A DNA stretch of 64,000 bases, taken from assembly GCA_029945375.1 (NCBI GenBank), contig CM057057.1:248001-312000 (forward strand), given 5' to 3'. Under the pieces are notes generated by a model, which did not search any database, had not been told where the DNA came from, and saw only the letters and a program-made list of their open reading frames with translations. This DNA is from Agaricus subrufescens. Lineage: Eukaryota; Basidiomycota; Agaricomycetes; Agaricales; Agaricaceae. The translations under genes and the position numbers were made by a program. This document shows positions 48,499-59,130 of this stretch, piece by piece; position 1 is the first letter of the stretch; every line of letters begins with the position of its first letter.

Positions 48499-49037
48499 GA
48501 TATTGCGAATGATATTTTCTGATATATGAAGCGCCTGTATAGCGTAGATGAGTTGTCCTTTGTACACAGTGTAATAATTTTCTCTCTATGATCCTTACGT
48601 CATCGAGATCCACAAGATACTACTTAGTAGGAGGCTGAACCGATTTGAATGTCCTTTGCCTTCAAATGGACTTGGCTTCATCAGAGCATGGATACGCTAG
48701 GCCACCAAACTCCACGTTTCTACTGGTGCAAAGAAAGGCTGACTCATGAATACATTGACAATTCAATCACCTATTTATATAACCGACATTGATCATGACT
48801 TCCACTTTCCACGGGAGAAAATCTCGTAAACGTCATGAGTCTGCTATTTGCACAATTTCCTCCCAGAGCGCCACGGCAAGCTCCTCCATGCTGCGTGACC
48901 GCAGAGAGGGGCTCAGCCGAAGCGAGGTCCGGGGATACTAGGACAAATTTAGCCGACCCTGGCTTTTGAGGGGACATATTAGAAGGGGGGAATAATGAAC
49001 ATGTGCTCACGCTCTTTTCCCTTTCTCTTTGGGTACG
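48499..49037 (+). promoter_or_regulatory. Spacer between tandem oxygenases, promoter of copy 2
   Basis: No coding frame. ATTTATATAA, a TATA-like element, is at about 48773-48782, roughly 255 bases upstream of the ATG at 49038. The leader before the ATG is rich in CTTT. The 41-bp repeats upstream of copy 1 are not present here. Confidence 0.4.
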
Positions 49038-50475
49038 ATGCCCGCACTCGTCCATCCTCCTTTCCCAGACAACGTACCTACCCATCCTCTTCTGGTTATC
49101 GATTTTGCTCTGCTCAAAAAGAACGATCCCGAAGAAATCGATAAGCTATGGGAAGCTGCTACTAAACTTGGATTTTGGTAGTACGTACTCAACCCATAAT
49201 AATAATAACACATTGCCAAATCGTTCTTAACGTCCTTTGAAACCCCTACCTCCCTTGCTCACTCATTATATAGCCTCAAGAATCATGGAGCGGAAGAGGA
49301 AGTAAATAAAATGTTCGATTTGGGGGCAGAAGCGATGCAACTCCCACTCGAGGAAAAGCTCAAATTCGAACAGGGAGACGAAGGATCGTCTGCTGGGTGA
49401 GTTATGCTTCACTCTCAAACAACATCAGAGCTCATAGCACTCCAAGCTACAAATCAGCTGGATCTAATGCAGTAGATTCCAGTGGCGAAAAAGATACCGT
49501 CGAATTCTGGAACCTCTCCAAGAATGACGTCTTGGCGTGGCCCTCTCACGTCCATCGAACCTATCCTGAATTATTGAACCAGAACATGACCACCGTCATC
49601 CAGCCCTTCGTTCGCAAGTCATTGGACGTCAACGAAACTGTCATGAGCATCTTCAACGACAGGCTTGGACTTCCGAAAGGGACGTTGGCCTCGTTTCATG
49701 AGGTGCAAGAACCCAGTGGATGTGAAGCGAGAATCATCAAGAACCCTCCCATGCCGCACGATGATACTAAAAGAGCCATTGGTGCCCATACTGATTTCGG
49801 ATCTTTGGTACCCATCTCGACATCCTATACCTGTGATCGAAAGACTAATACAGAACGCCACATATAGTCGTTCCTGCATAACCGCTTAGGGGGCCTGCAA
49901 GTCCTAGCCCCTACATCAGAAACCTGGCAATACGTTAAGGTAAGTGTAAGTTATATTTGATGTCCTGAAACTTACAGAAAGCTCGTTTGTAGCCCCTCCC
50001 TGGTCACGCAATCTGCAACATCGGTGATGCTCTCTCGATCTTCAGTGGGGGGATCCTTCGCTCCAATATGCATCGTGTCCTGTAAGCCACTCCTTGAACA
50101 CCTGATCCGATACACTCACAATATTATATAGCCCTCCTCCTGGAGCCCAATCAGCATACGAACGTTGGTCCCTAGTCTTCTTCACTCGCCCAGGAAACAG
50201 CAAAGTTCTCCGCGCCCTAATCGAAGACAGCCCTATTATAGCCGCGTCCGTCATTTCGAAACCCGAAAAGAATTTCAATACAGAAACGACGGCTAAAGAA
50301 TGGTTCGCCCGACGAATCAAATATCAGAGAGTTGCAAATCGCAAGGTAAAGTGGCTGTGATGAACAAAATATCAAAGAGCGACTCACCGAAGTTTTTTCT
50401 TTCTCTCCTATCTTCTAGGGTCCCGAGACGTGGATGTCCAGTCGTGGGACTGAAGCAGACCCTGCAGCAGCTTGA
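49038..50475 (+). CDS. 2-oxoglutarate/Fe(II)-dependent oxygenase, tandem copy 2
   Basis: Seven exons at the same intron positions as copy 1: 49038-49180, 49274-49396, 49447-49807, 49868-49939, 49993-50081, 50132-50345, 50418-50475. Coding phase is complete. Iron site AHTDFGSL and NMHRVLPPPG, and YERWSLVFF, are conserved. Differences from copy 1 concentrate in the N-terminal half (KKNDPEEIDKLWEAA, AVDSSGEKDTVEFWNLSK, FHEVQEPSGCEAR) while the C-terminal part from LHNRLGGLQVLAP onward is almost identical. Both end in SSRGTEADPAA. The pair arose by tandem duplication that kept all introns. Any difference in substrate would come from the variable N-terminal half. Confidence 0.94.
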
Positions 50476-50589
50476 ACCTTTCAGGACGATAAATAAAGAA
50501 GTTTATAACCGCTATGAATTGTCACATTATGTACAAAATAACACATCACTATCTCGATCCCCGACTTATACCTAGGTGCCTGCTAAGAA

Positions 50590-51223
50590 TTATAAAACAG
50601 GCACAAACCTCCAAACCATACCCTCCACGTCCCCAGAGAAACAATCCTCAACAACAACACCCACACCATCACCCGGAGCTACACAAAAATTCTCATCTAA
50701 CCAACTAAATATCCTTCCTTGAGGATCCACTCCCCACGATTTCTCGTACCTATCTTTCGGATCATTTTGATTTATCGGTTCGGCTTGAATCAAATAAGTT
50801 CCTGCTACAACTTGACCTCCAAAGGCTAGGTAATAAGATTAATCACAACGAAACTTTATTTTTTCATACACAATTACGGTGACTCACAAGGTAAATCAAG
50901 AACAAGGTTCGAGTATTTATTGACGAAAACTTCATCTTCGTATTTCCACAACTGGTTATCGTAACCAGCTTTCTTCCGTTCCCATAGAAGCACACTTGCA
51001 CCCGGCTAGGCAAAGAGTAAACATATCAAACAGCTTTTTAATAGTTTGTGGCGAGACATTGGTTATAGCTGACTTCAGTGCTCCCCATTTCAACATCGAG
51101 AACCCTTTGAGAAACGGAGTTTTGGATCCAGAAATACTCAGTAAGATTGGGTTGCACATTGAACAACCCGCTGCTTCTGACGGCGATCGCAAAAGAAAGA
51201 AAATGAAGAAGGATGAAGACCAT
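50590..51223 (-). CDS. Small beta-trefoil (ricin-B-lectin-fold) protein
   Basis: Exons, in minus-strand order, give YFWIQNSVSQRVLDVEMGS, then PGASVLLWERKKAGYDNQLW with KYEDEVFVNKYSNLVLDLP, then FGGQVVAGTYLIQAEPINQN with SWGVDPQGRIFSWLDENF and a final MVWRFVPVL before TAA. YFWIQNSxSxxVLDVE, VLLWERKxxxxDNQLW and SNLVLDLP are classic turns of a beta-trefoil of the ricin B type, a fold that often binds sugars. Introns near 51060-50998 and 50885-50825 keep phase. The 5' part is less certain: Met 51223 gives a hydrophobic start (FILLHFLSFAIAV) that may be partly intron. The fold alone does not show toxicity; many fungal proteins of this kind bind glycans only. Confidence 0.65.
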
Positions 51224-51489
51224 CTAGTTGTTAAGAAAGAACAAAGTCAGTTAAACGCGCAAGTGCGCTGCACATGATCCCTTTCTCACGGCAGGTATAT
51301 AACTAAACGTTGTATTGACTATGACCAGAGACGGTCTATCTACTGCCTTGTCCGCTGTACAATATACCGAAACGTGCAACGAACTGCAAGAAATGATGCA
51401 TGCCTAGTAGCGAGCATAGCCGAGTCGGCTGCCACAATGCTACTTATCCTTACTGACTCTCTTAACCACATGACCCACCGCATACTACG

Positions 51490-54117
51490 CTACTTCATCG
51501 CCTCCACTCTCGCAACAGCCTCCCTCAACATCTCATTCTTCGCAACCTGCGTTTTCGCAGCTACTTTATTCTCGTTCCTGTTGTACAACTCTGCCCAACA
51601 TCAGCTGAAAGATACAAAAAGACAAAACATCTGGAACATACCTAAAAGCCGTTCACCAATCCACATCCTCAAATGCGCACTGGCCACAGCAACTTTCGTT
51701 TGTGGCTGCTGCACTTTAGGAGTAGGAGTATTATCATCACCCTTGACGGGCGTATCTGGTATGTCTAGTTTTTTCGGTTTGGGTTGAGAACCTAAACTCG
51801 CGGCGAGATTATCTGATGATTTGAGCATCTGTTCGGCGTACTCATACGAAGTGTGCAGGAAATGCGAGGCAATTAATGAGAGAACAAGCGCGCGAAGATG
51901 ATTATCCCCAGAACTAGTCGCTAAATTCATAGCGCGCCTGAGGTGCGCCCTATTGCAAAGCCAGTCAGTAAAGACGAGATAAAGCAAAGAAAGACATACT
52001 TTGCAGTAGTAAACTCTTTTGTTAAACAACTGTCTAGTACCTCTGCAATCGCCTCCAACGTTCCACCGAGTCCACGACAATCTCTAGTAACACTCTCCCC
52101 AATTCTTCTCAACCTATTTAACTCCTTTTCTCGCTCCTCTTCTCCCGTTCTCGATGATGAATCTTGCCGTAACAATCCTATCCGAAGCCAGAGTTCCCCA
52201 GCGCGAGCAGCAGCATTAATCCATGTATCTTCCTCTCCATCAATTATTTCATCGTCAGCGTCGGTATCTAAGTGTTCCGTTCCATGGGTATTATTCTTAC
52301 TTGCAGCAGGTTTAGTATATTGAGGAAAAATAGATGTTCGTGATTCGCGTTTTCGTGATAGCCACGATGCTATTCGATAGCAATCCAGAGCCCGCTCAGG
52401 CTTGTTTTGCGCATGTGCTAGTTGGGCTTCGTGTAGCGTCAATCGGGCGGCATATGATGGGAAAATCCCTTGTGTTCGAGTATATGAAATGACTTCATCA
52501 ATTGACTATTTGAATGAGACCTGAAGTAATTTGAAGCGCGGAGGGAATTAACATACACGCTCCGCTTCGTCAAATTCGCTCCTCATAACACATGCCTGGA
52601 AGACATCAGAAAGGAAATCGGACTTAGTAGGTTAAGAAACTTACGCCGATAATCTCGCACATGAGGTCAGCCCGCAGTTTCTTGAAGCGGATATCCACTT
52701 CCCTAACATCGGATATTGAAGCCCAGATAGGCACTGCAGAGACACGCAGGAGGCGTAAGCGCATATAGAGCACCGCAGGATTCAATGCATACCAGCAATT
52801 TCCCGCTTCAGTTCTTTATCAATCGCGAGGATACCTTCACTAGCAAAAACTTTTTTCTTCGGCTTTCTCCCTATCACGTCTCGTTTCGCAAGACTCGAAA
52901 CCAGGAAGCCGAGAATATACATCACCCTGGGATGAGTGAGTTGGTAGTGCAACGGAGGGCCATCTTGAAATGGTACCTACGGGTGCTTATCAGAGTCTGA
53001 GGCACATTGAGAGACGCATATACTCACCTCAAAGATACCGGTTTTAGGAAAATGGGGTAACTGCACATCAAGTAGTTCGTGGATCCATTTCAATCGTGGG
53101 TTGGCAAGATTAGAGTTGCCGTTATAGGTGTGAAAGATGATGCCCAAGACAAGGGAGTGGACAATCAGGGCATATTCGAAGACAGACCGTGATGTATCAC
53201 CGTTCAAGGGCGGGGAGGGAAGAGGGACCTGGACTTCGTCCTCGGATACTTTGGCTTTGTCTACCGCATAACTTTTCAGTGCTTCCACCATATCCAGTTC
53301 AGCCTCGGCGGTATCCAGAGCCTCTTCGACCTCGGCCCACAGTCCAGAACGCAAAAGCGCACGTAGGCGCAAGACTGAGGCAAGCTGCACCATTGACAGG
53401 TGACCTTGTTTTGACGCAAGTTCGCGGAGGTCACTAATAGCACCAAGTGAACGCATCGTGTTGGTAGTCTCATCTGAAGTTTGAGAGCTAATGCTGGCGA
53501 TAATAGCGAGATGGGTAGAATAGAGTATATGCGGTGGGTCGTTTGGGGTGATTGTTGAGAGAGTTCGTCTGAGATTGTTCTGAGCGATCTTGGCGTTTCC
53601 GGAAATGAGCGATAGCTGCGAGGACAGCTGCGAGATGCGGTGTTTATAGAGGTGCAGCGAGGGAAGCTAGGGTAGCGTCATTAGTCGCAGGCCATAGAGG
53701 AGCTTGAAGCGAAGGCATACGTTTTGGGCGACGAGAGACTACAAATGGAATAAGCACGTTGGATGAGTCCGAAGACCACATTGTACTGACTGCTTTCGTG
53801 AGCGCCTTTCGGATTTCACCCTGCATGCCGGGAGCAGAAAGTCCGATCTGCAGTCCAAGTTCCACCAGCCCAGTGGCAGCCCTGCATTCTACAACTCTAT
53901 CCAGACTGGTGAGAATGTTGCACTGGTTGAATGCGGCATACGACAGGCCCAGCGACCGTTCGTGGTTAGTATGAGTTGGAGGGTGCAGCAGGAGAGACGG
54001 AAGGCTGAGAAGAAGATTAGCAACGGTCAGAGGCGGGAGTTTTTCGGGTTCAGCAGAAGGTCTGTGTTCTGTTTTCTGGCGTTTTGCCGGGCGTGAGTCC
54101 TGCTCGCGGTCGTCCAT
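51490..54117 (-). CDS. Cohesin loading factor Scc4/MAU2
   Basis: The gene starts MDDREQDSRPAKRQKTEHRP and continues as a tetratricopeptide-type helical repeat protein. Recognisable segments in order are LLLSLPSLLLHPPTHTNHER, SIPISSQ-like helices around 53.6-53.5 kb, LASVLRLRALLRSGLWAEVE, IVHSLVLGIIFHTYNGNSN, RVMYILGFLVSSLAKRDVIG with RKPKKKVFASEGI, and ALDCYRIASWLS. Near the end are DNHLRALVLSLIASHFLHTS and IGERLLELYNRNENK, then a helical tail to the stop at 51490. With Scc2 (NIPBL), MAU2 loads cohesin onto chromosomes. Introns are short and in phase, with the last exon joined at 51.55 kb. Length is about 740 residues, as expected. It runs head-to-tail with the beta-trefoil gene on the same strand. 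Confidence 0.88.
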
Positions 54118-55529
54118 TCCAAGCCCTTTCCATTAGCGTGACGTCGCGAATGCGTTCCCGTGACAGATCGTGTACGTGACAATGCCTGCCTTATTGCAAC
54201 TCAGAATTTGCTTCAGTGTAAAGTATGCCATGCCCAGGACATCGATAATGATGCCTGGCATGACATTGCTTCTGCAGTGGGACATACCAGCGTGAACGAC
54301 CATACAAGGCTATACCATTGCTCGCCCAAGTGGTGAACCTTGCTGTTTGATCTCATCTCGGTCGTCAAGTGTATTACGTTGTCGAAGCATCCGGCTCTAG
54401 CGACCTAAAAACATTTGATTATGATACCGGCTTAAGCAGGAGAAACAAATGTGGCATGGAGGAAAGCCATTAATGGAATACAAATAGAATTGGAGAACAC
54501 CGATAATGGACTTAGTACACTATCCAGTGGGACCAGGATGCAACACGCGCTTGACGGTAAGAGTTCAAATCAATCAAATTTCACTCATTCAGTCAAGCAC
54601 CACACTCAACGAGCCGAACAGAACTTGATGTGAACAATATCAGAGATGAAATTTGACACTAGTCTTTCCTTCCTCTTATACACGGCAAGGCAAAGTGAAA
54701 GCAGTCAACATCACTGTTTCAGGCGCCACAATAAGTTAACCAGCTACGGTAAGTGCCACCAATTATTATCACCGCTAATGCTTCTCGAAATTTGGGATGA
54801 TGAGGAAAAATTGAACTACCGCTCAAGTTGATCGCGAATGTAATTATAACACCAACTAACCGGACTTGTCCCTGTCTTGACTTCTTACATATCCAATACT
54901 CCACCAACACAGGACCCGCACGCTACACGTCACCATAAATTTTTACTGACCCTGCAATAAAGAACCTAAAAAAGTTTCCGTTTCCAGCATGTCTCCAATA
55001 AACAGGGCTAATACTCCACGGAAGTCTTCAATGATTCCAGCTGCGGAGTGGGATGTAGTGGTAACCAAGGTTCTAGTCTGAAGGATATTTGATAGCAAGT
55101 CGCAAAATTTTTCCTGACAAGTTTTAGCAGAAAAGAAAATCAACTCGTCCATTATCAAGACAGACTACTACCCCCAGTCTGATCATATTCCTCGATGCGA
55201 GTGAGGAGACCAATGAAGGTCAGCGAAGCTAGTTACGACGCCTTATTCGAGGTTTGATACTTAATGGTGCCCTTACACGTACTAATCTTGTATCGAAGGC
55301 AACGATATCCACAAAACAAGACTTCGAGAACTAATCCATCCATACTCCATGATGACTCCACCATGACTCCACATTATGAGAGCCCAAAAGTCCCCGAGTA
55401 TATCCCTCCCATATATAAAGACCATCTCATCTACCGTTCAGTCTCAACAAAACACCAACTCGTGTTCTCTTCACCAAAAAACATCTCACAACCTCTATCC
55501 ACTCTTTTACAACCAATCATATCTAGAAA
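54118..55529. other. Intergenic region with promoter of the secreted protein gene
   Basis: A plus-strand frame at 54445-54560 (AINGIQIELENTDNGLSTL) looks protein-like but does not extend in phase into neighbours. No other candidate. TATATAAA at 55412-55419 lies 111 bases upstream of the start codon of the next gene, followed by a C/A-rich leader. Confidence 0.4.
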
Positions 55530-56343
55530 ATGAGGGCGTCCGGCTTTACCTCTTTCTTCATCTTCACCGTCGCCCTAGTCCAAGCAGTGCCTACTCCTCA
55601 AGTGTTGGGTGGTACTGATAGTGATGGAAGTGGCAACAGTGATCCCGTTAGCGGTGTCGTTGGCACCGTCGGTGGTGTTGTAGGCGGTGTCGTTGATACT
55701 GTTGGTGGCCTCGTTGATGGTATCGGTAAGGCTGACACCAAGTACCTCAATTTATTAATTACTGACAGGTACACCTTCGAATATAGCTAATGGCATCCTC
55801 GGTGGTGGTAATCAACCCGCACCCGAACCTCCTACCGATACGCCCGCCCCTGCTGACCCCACTGAGACTCCCGCCTCGGTCAACCCTACTGATACTCCAG
55901 CCACGGTCACTCCCTCTGATACCCCAGCTCCTCCTTCCACTTCTGATAACCCGGTCCCTCCTTCGCCGTCTGTTAGCGCGACTCCCTCTGAAACTCCAGC
56001 TCCTTCTGATATCCCGACTCCACCTTCACCCTCTGATGGCCCGGCACCCTCTGAAACCCCAGCCCCTTCTTCTGATATCCCAGTTCCACCTTCACCCTCT
56101 GATAGCCCGGTGCCATCTGATACCCCAGCTCCTCCTTCCCCTTCCGATAGCTCGGCTCCCTCTGGAACCCCAGCTCCCTCCCCTTCTGATAGTGCGGCCC
56201 CCGCACCTGATGCGCCTGAGCCCACCGCGGATGGTCCTGTCCCCGCCTCTCCTTCCGATGCGCCAGCCCCTACATCTGACGCTCCCCCCGCCAATGCACC
56301 AGGCCCCGTTGAGCCCAGTGCAACTCCCACCCCTGGCGCATAA
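55530..56343 (+). CDS. Secreted Pro/Ser/Thr-rich mucin-like protein
   Basis: Two exons (55530-55725, 55769-56343) join in phase to 256 residues. A signal peptide is clear (MRASGFTSFFIFTVALVQAV with a PTPQ after the likely cleavage site). A Gly/Val region with repeated VGG and VVGGVV follows (SGVVGTVGGVVGGVVDTVGG). The second exon is a long run of degenerate Pro/Ser/Thr blocks of about 9-11 residues, such as PSDTPAPPSP, PSETPAPSSD and SDGPAPSETP, likely heavily O-glycosylated and extended. No GPI signal is evident at the C-terminus (PSATPTPGA). It is probably a cell-surface or extracellular wall protein. Repeat number may vary between strains. Confidence 0.8.
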
Positions 56344-57426
56344 AGTTGTATCTAAAGTCTTTATTCCTGCGGTTAAATCTACAGCGTAATGAGCACTCTA
56401 ATACCCATACCGTAGCGCCCATGACTTACTGTATCACTGTTAAATTTCTATCCGCAATAACAACCTCAGCTGTTACTGCCATCCAATGCGCGAGTTTGAA
56501 TACAATCCTTTGCTGCTAGCTACTCAAGGGCAAATTCCAGCGTATATGTCAGCCGGAGCCCACAACGCTGTAAATCCAGAGGCCATTTGAGTAGCATAAT
56601 GCGAATTGTCGTCCACAGAACATATTCTCAAATTACAAAAAGTGTATTCTCAAATTCTTGTACTAAACATAGATTAATTCTATTCATAGAACATACTTTC
56701 CCACATTTATGAGCATGCTGTAGAACGAGGCCAGACGATCGTCTCGTCCAGTCCCTCTTGACAAAGAACAAGAAGGGGCTTTTCCACCGACACCTCAGCC
56801 TACTTTTCAGTCTCTTGTACCACAGTAACGAACCGACAACTCCTATCTCTACATTCTAGTCCCTCAGGAACAAGATTGAAGCACATTGATTGAGTCCGGT
56901 AAGTGCCGCACCCCCTGGTCCAAGATCGAGCCTCCAGCAACTGATTTACTCGAATAGAACTCCCACTTTGTGTTTCCAGTGCAGCGAGCGTTGCTGGTTG
57001 ACAATTGAAGGGGCAAAAGAATCCAAATTGTGCAGCACGGGCGGTCAGGACCAGTACGTCCGTCTGAGTGTTACATTTGGTTCGGAGACTCAAGGTTCGA
57101 GATAGGCGGAGTATTCGTTTCCTTCGATACGCTGACAGCCACCTGATAGCTAGATCCTGCTACATATCGCGGGATATCGCAGAAGATTTTGAAGCCTACA
57201 AGTGACAGAAACCAAGGAAAGAGTCGATCCTTTCATCGAAAGCCACGGGCAACAGTTATATCCAGTTTGACCTCATATCTTCGGAGTCGAGCATTAGCGC
57301 AGTTGGGTATGTCATCCAGTGAATCTTGAAGCTTGTATGGCCGTTATCTGACCAACTTATTTCGATTAGTCGGGAAACAAGTAGGAAAAAGTTAGTATTG
57401 TCAAGACGCCAGAACCACAAAGCAAT
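56344..57426. other. Intergenic region
   Basis: Includes the 3' flank of the mucin-like gene and a minus-strand frame at 56800-57093 (97 codons, Cys-rich, RTKCNTQTDVLVL) that I do not recognise. The plus strand there is equally open and no intron chain connects it to a neighbour. Confidence 0.35.
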
Positions 57427-58101
57427 ATGGCCTTTGTAAGACAAGTCGAAGGAGAGTTGGACGGAATCATGCACGAGGGAAGCGGTATTGGAACCGTATT
57501 CCAACACCCAAGGGCTCCCAAGATGTTCTCGAAAGAACTGCCCGCCATCGACCAATCTACGGAACAGCACCCAACTGCCATGAACCATGGACACGAGCAA
57601 TGGCTCCCTCCTAATCTGCTGTTCCACAACGACATTCACCCAGGGATTGACTGCAGATTGGCCTACAGCAATGAACCACGTGCAGTTGCACAGCCATCCT
57701 TCACGTGCATTCCGAACACATGGGGCGCCGTGGGAACGATAGTCATAGAGGGAGGAAACGAGGGCAAGGGAGTCGGTTTCGAGGAAGCATTTGACCCCGC
57801 AACTCGACCATTCGTGGCTCGGATGCTCATCAATACGGACACAGGAAATATAATCATCGCAGATGCAGAACAGGGCAGGCCATCCGTCACAGTGGTGGAC
57901 GTCCAGCAGGCGGTGATCAATTGGATGAAAGAAACACGCACCAACGCAGGAATAAACAATCAGACAAAGAGGTTTTCGAGATTGGTGAGGATGATAGGTG
58001 ATGACGGGACCGAGGCGGAATTGGAGGTCTGGGTGTGGAAAGGACTGAGGGCCTTGTCGACGGATATGATTCACTGGCACTTACATTTGTGCGAGGCTTG
58101 A
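57427..58101 (+). CDS. Intronless unknown protein, 224 aa
   Basis: A single open frame from ATG 57427 (MAFVRQVEGELDGIMHEGSG) to the stop at 58099-58101. It has EQWLPPNLLFHNDIHPGID, SFTCIPNTWGAVGTIVIEGG and PATRPFVARMLINTDTGNII, followed by PSVTVVDVQQAVINWMKE. The last part resembles the core of fungal DUF6699-type proteins (a strand with ATxPxxxxLxI, then VTVxDVxxAI and a helix), but the likeness is weak and only inferred. There is no signal peptide or membrane segment. The antisense strand is open over the same stretch, a common side effect of codon bias. A lack of introns is unusual in this window and might indicate a young or retroposed gene. Confidence 0.5.
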   Translation: MAFVRQVEGELDGIMHEGSGIGTVFQHPRAPKMFSKELPAIDQSTEQHPTAMNHGHEQWLPPNLLFHNDIHPGIDCRLAYSNEPRAVAQPSFTCIPNTWGAVGTIVIEGGNEGKGVGFEEAFDPATRPFVARMLINTDTGNIIIADAEQGRPSVTVVDVQQAVINWMKETRTNAGINNQTKRFSRLVRMIGDDGTEAELEVWVWKGLRALSTDMIHWHLHLCEA

Positions 58102-58438
58102 GTATTTCTCGATTGAAGTGCAATATTCCCAATGATTCTTGTATAATAAAGGGTGTTTCTCAGAGAGCACAATGATTGAGGAGGACCGAAACGGATAGAT
58201 CAGTGAGTGTCGTCAAAGAAAGGAGTAGTGGAGGCAGGGAGGGAGAATCGGGAATTACCGAGCGAAACGACCATGCCCATAATCATCCGGGCGTCTATGA
58301 CTATGACGTCCATGACTGACATGGACAGCGCTTCTCGGGTAGCTCCGCACCGATAGTCCCGACCCGATAGCTCCGATCCGTTGCTTCAGTGTGGGAATGG
58401 AACAGTCAACCGCCCGGACACATCCGTAGTCCTTCAAT

Positions 58439-59130
58439 ATGCATCCACCGCAGACTCCAGGCTCAAAAACCACATCCAAGTCCATTTCTGATCTCGAGAA
58501 ATTCACCCAAGACCGCGCCGCAGGCTCTCTTCTCAGTATAGACGAATTCGCAAAGTACTGGAACGACTTTGATGCCATTGCCAGGGTCCTCCTCGAACAC
58601 AAACTCATCAACAAAGCCGAACGGGATCTCTACTTTTGGACTGGCCTTCCTTTTGCTGCGCGCAGGTCTATATCTCAACAGCTTGCAGCGACAGACCTTG
58701 CTTTTCATGACCGTCTGATTCCAACCTGGAGGGATGCAATCCAAGCTGGTCGTATTGTATTCCACGATCCGTCGGTACATCTCGTACTTTCGCCTGTCTG
58801 TTCACCACTGACGTTTCCCAGCAGATGGATTCTACCAAGCCAACAAAAGACGTTGACAAGCTCGTTCGTACATTACACACCCTCGGGGTGGATGACGCCA
58901 ACTATGCTGTCGCATATGCTCGCCTACTCGTGACTGCACCAGCGGTGGCTGACCGGATAGAACCTCCTAGACGATGGACTCGGCCTCTCGCTCACACTGG
59001 ACTGTCTGCTCCAAATTCACCAACTGCAACTAATCGTCAAACTCTGAGACGCGTTCAATCCTATGTCTCGTATCAGTGGTGTCCGAATTGTGTAGAACAA
59101 TATGGGATGAAGAGAGCTTCCACAAACTAG
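58439..59130 (+). CDS. Gag-like protein, probably retrotransposon-derived
   Basis: Exons 58439-58774 and 58822-59130 join in phase to 214 residues. The first half is acidic and helical: SISDLEKFTQDRAAGSLLSI, DEFAKYWNDFDAIARVLLEH, INKAERDLYFWTGLPFAARR, SISQQLAATDLAFHDRLIPT. Its W-x-D, hydrophobic-helix and GLPxxxRxxI pattern recalls gag-like capsid domains of fungal retroelements, where a conserved segment near ER..FLxGL occurs. The second exon reads DPSQMDSTKPTKDVDKLV, then LHTLGVDDANYAVAYARLL, and ends in a basic tail with CPNC, a possible half zinc knuckle. No polymerase or LTR is found nearby, so it is a lone or domesticated gag fragment at most. The assignment is tentative. Confidence 0.45.

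Noticed and set aside
54943..55158. 71-codon minus frame (MIMDELIFFSAKTCQEKFCD)
   Set aside because: Looks somewhat protein-like, but it stands alone and has no neighbour in phase; not enough to call a gene.
55812..56330. 172-codon antisense frame (Gly/Ala/Glu-rich) over the mucin-like gene
   Set aside because: It is the mirror of a low-complexity repeat on the sense strand; the sense frame has signal peptide and intron in phase.
57256..58080. 274-codon open frame antisense to the intronless gene at 57427-58101
   Set aside because: Its product is rich in Cys, His and Trp, has no motif, and its openness follows from the codon bias of the sense gene.
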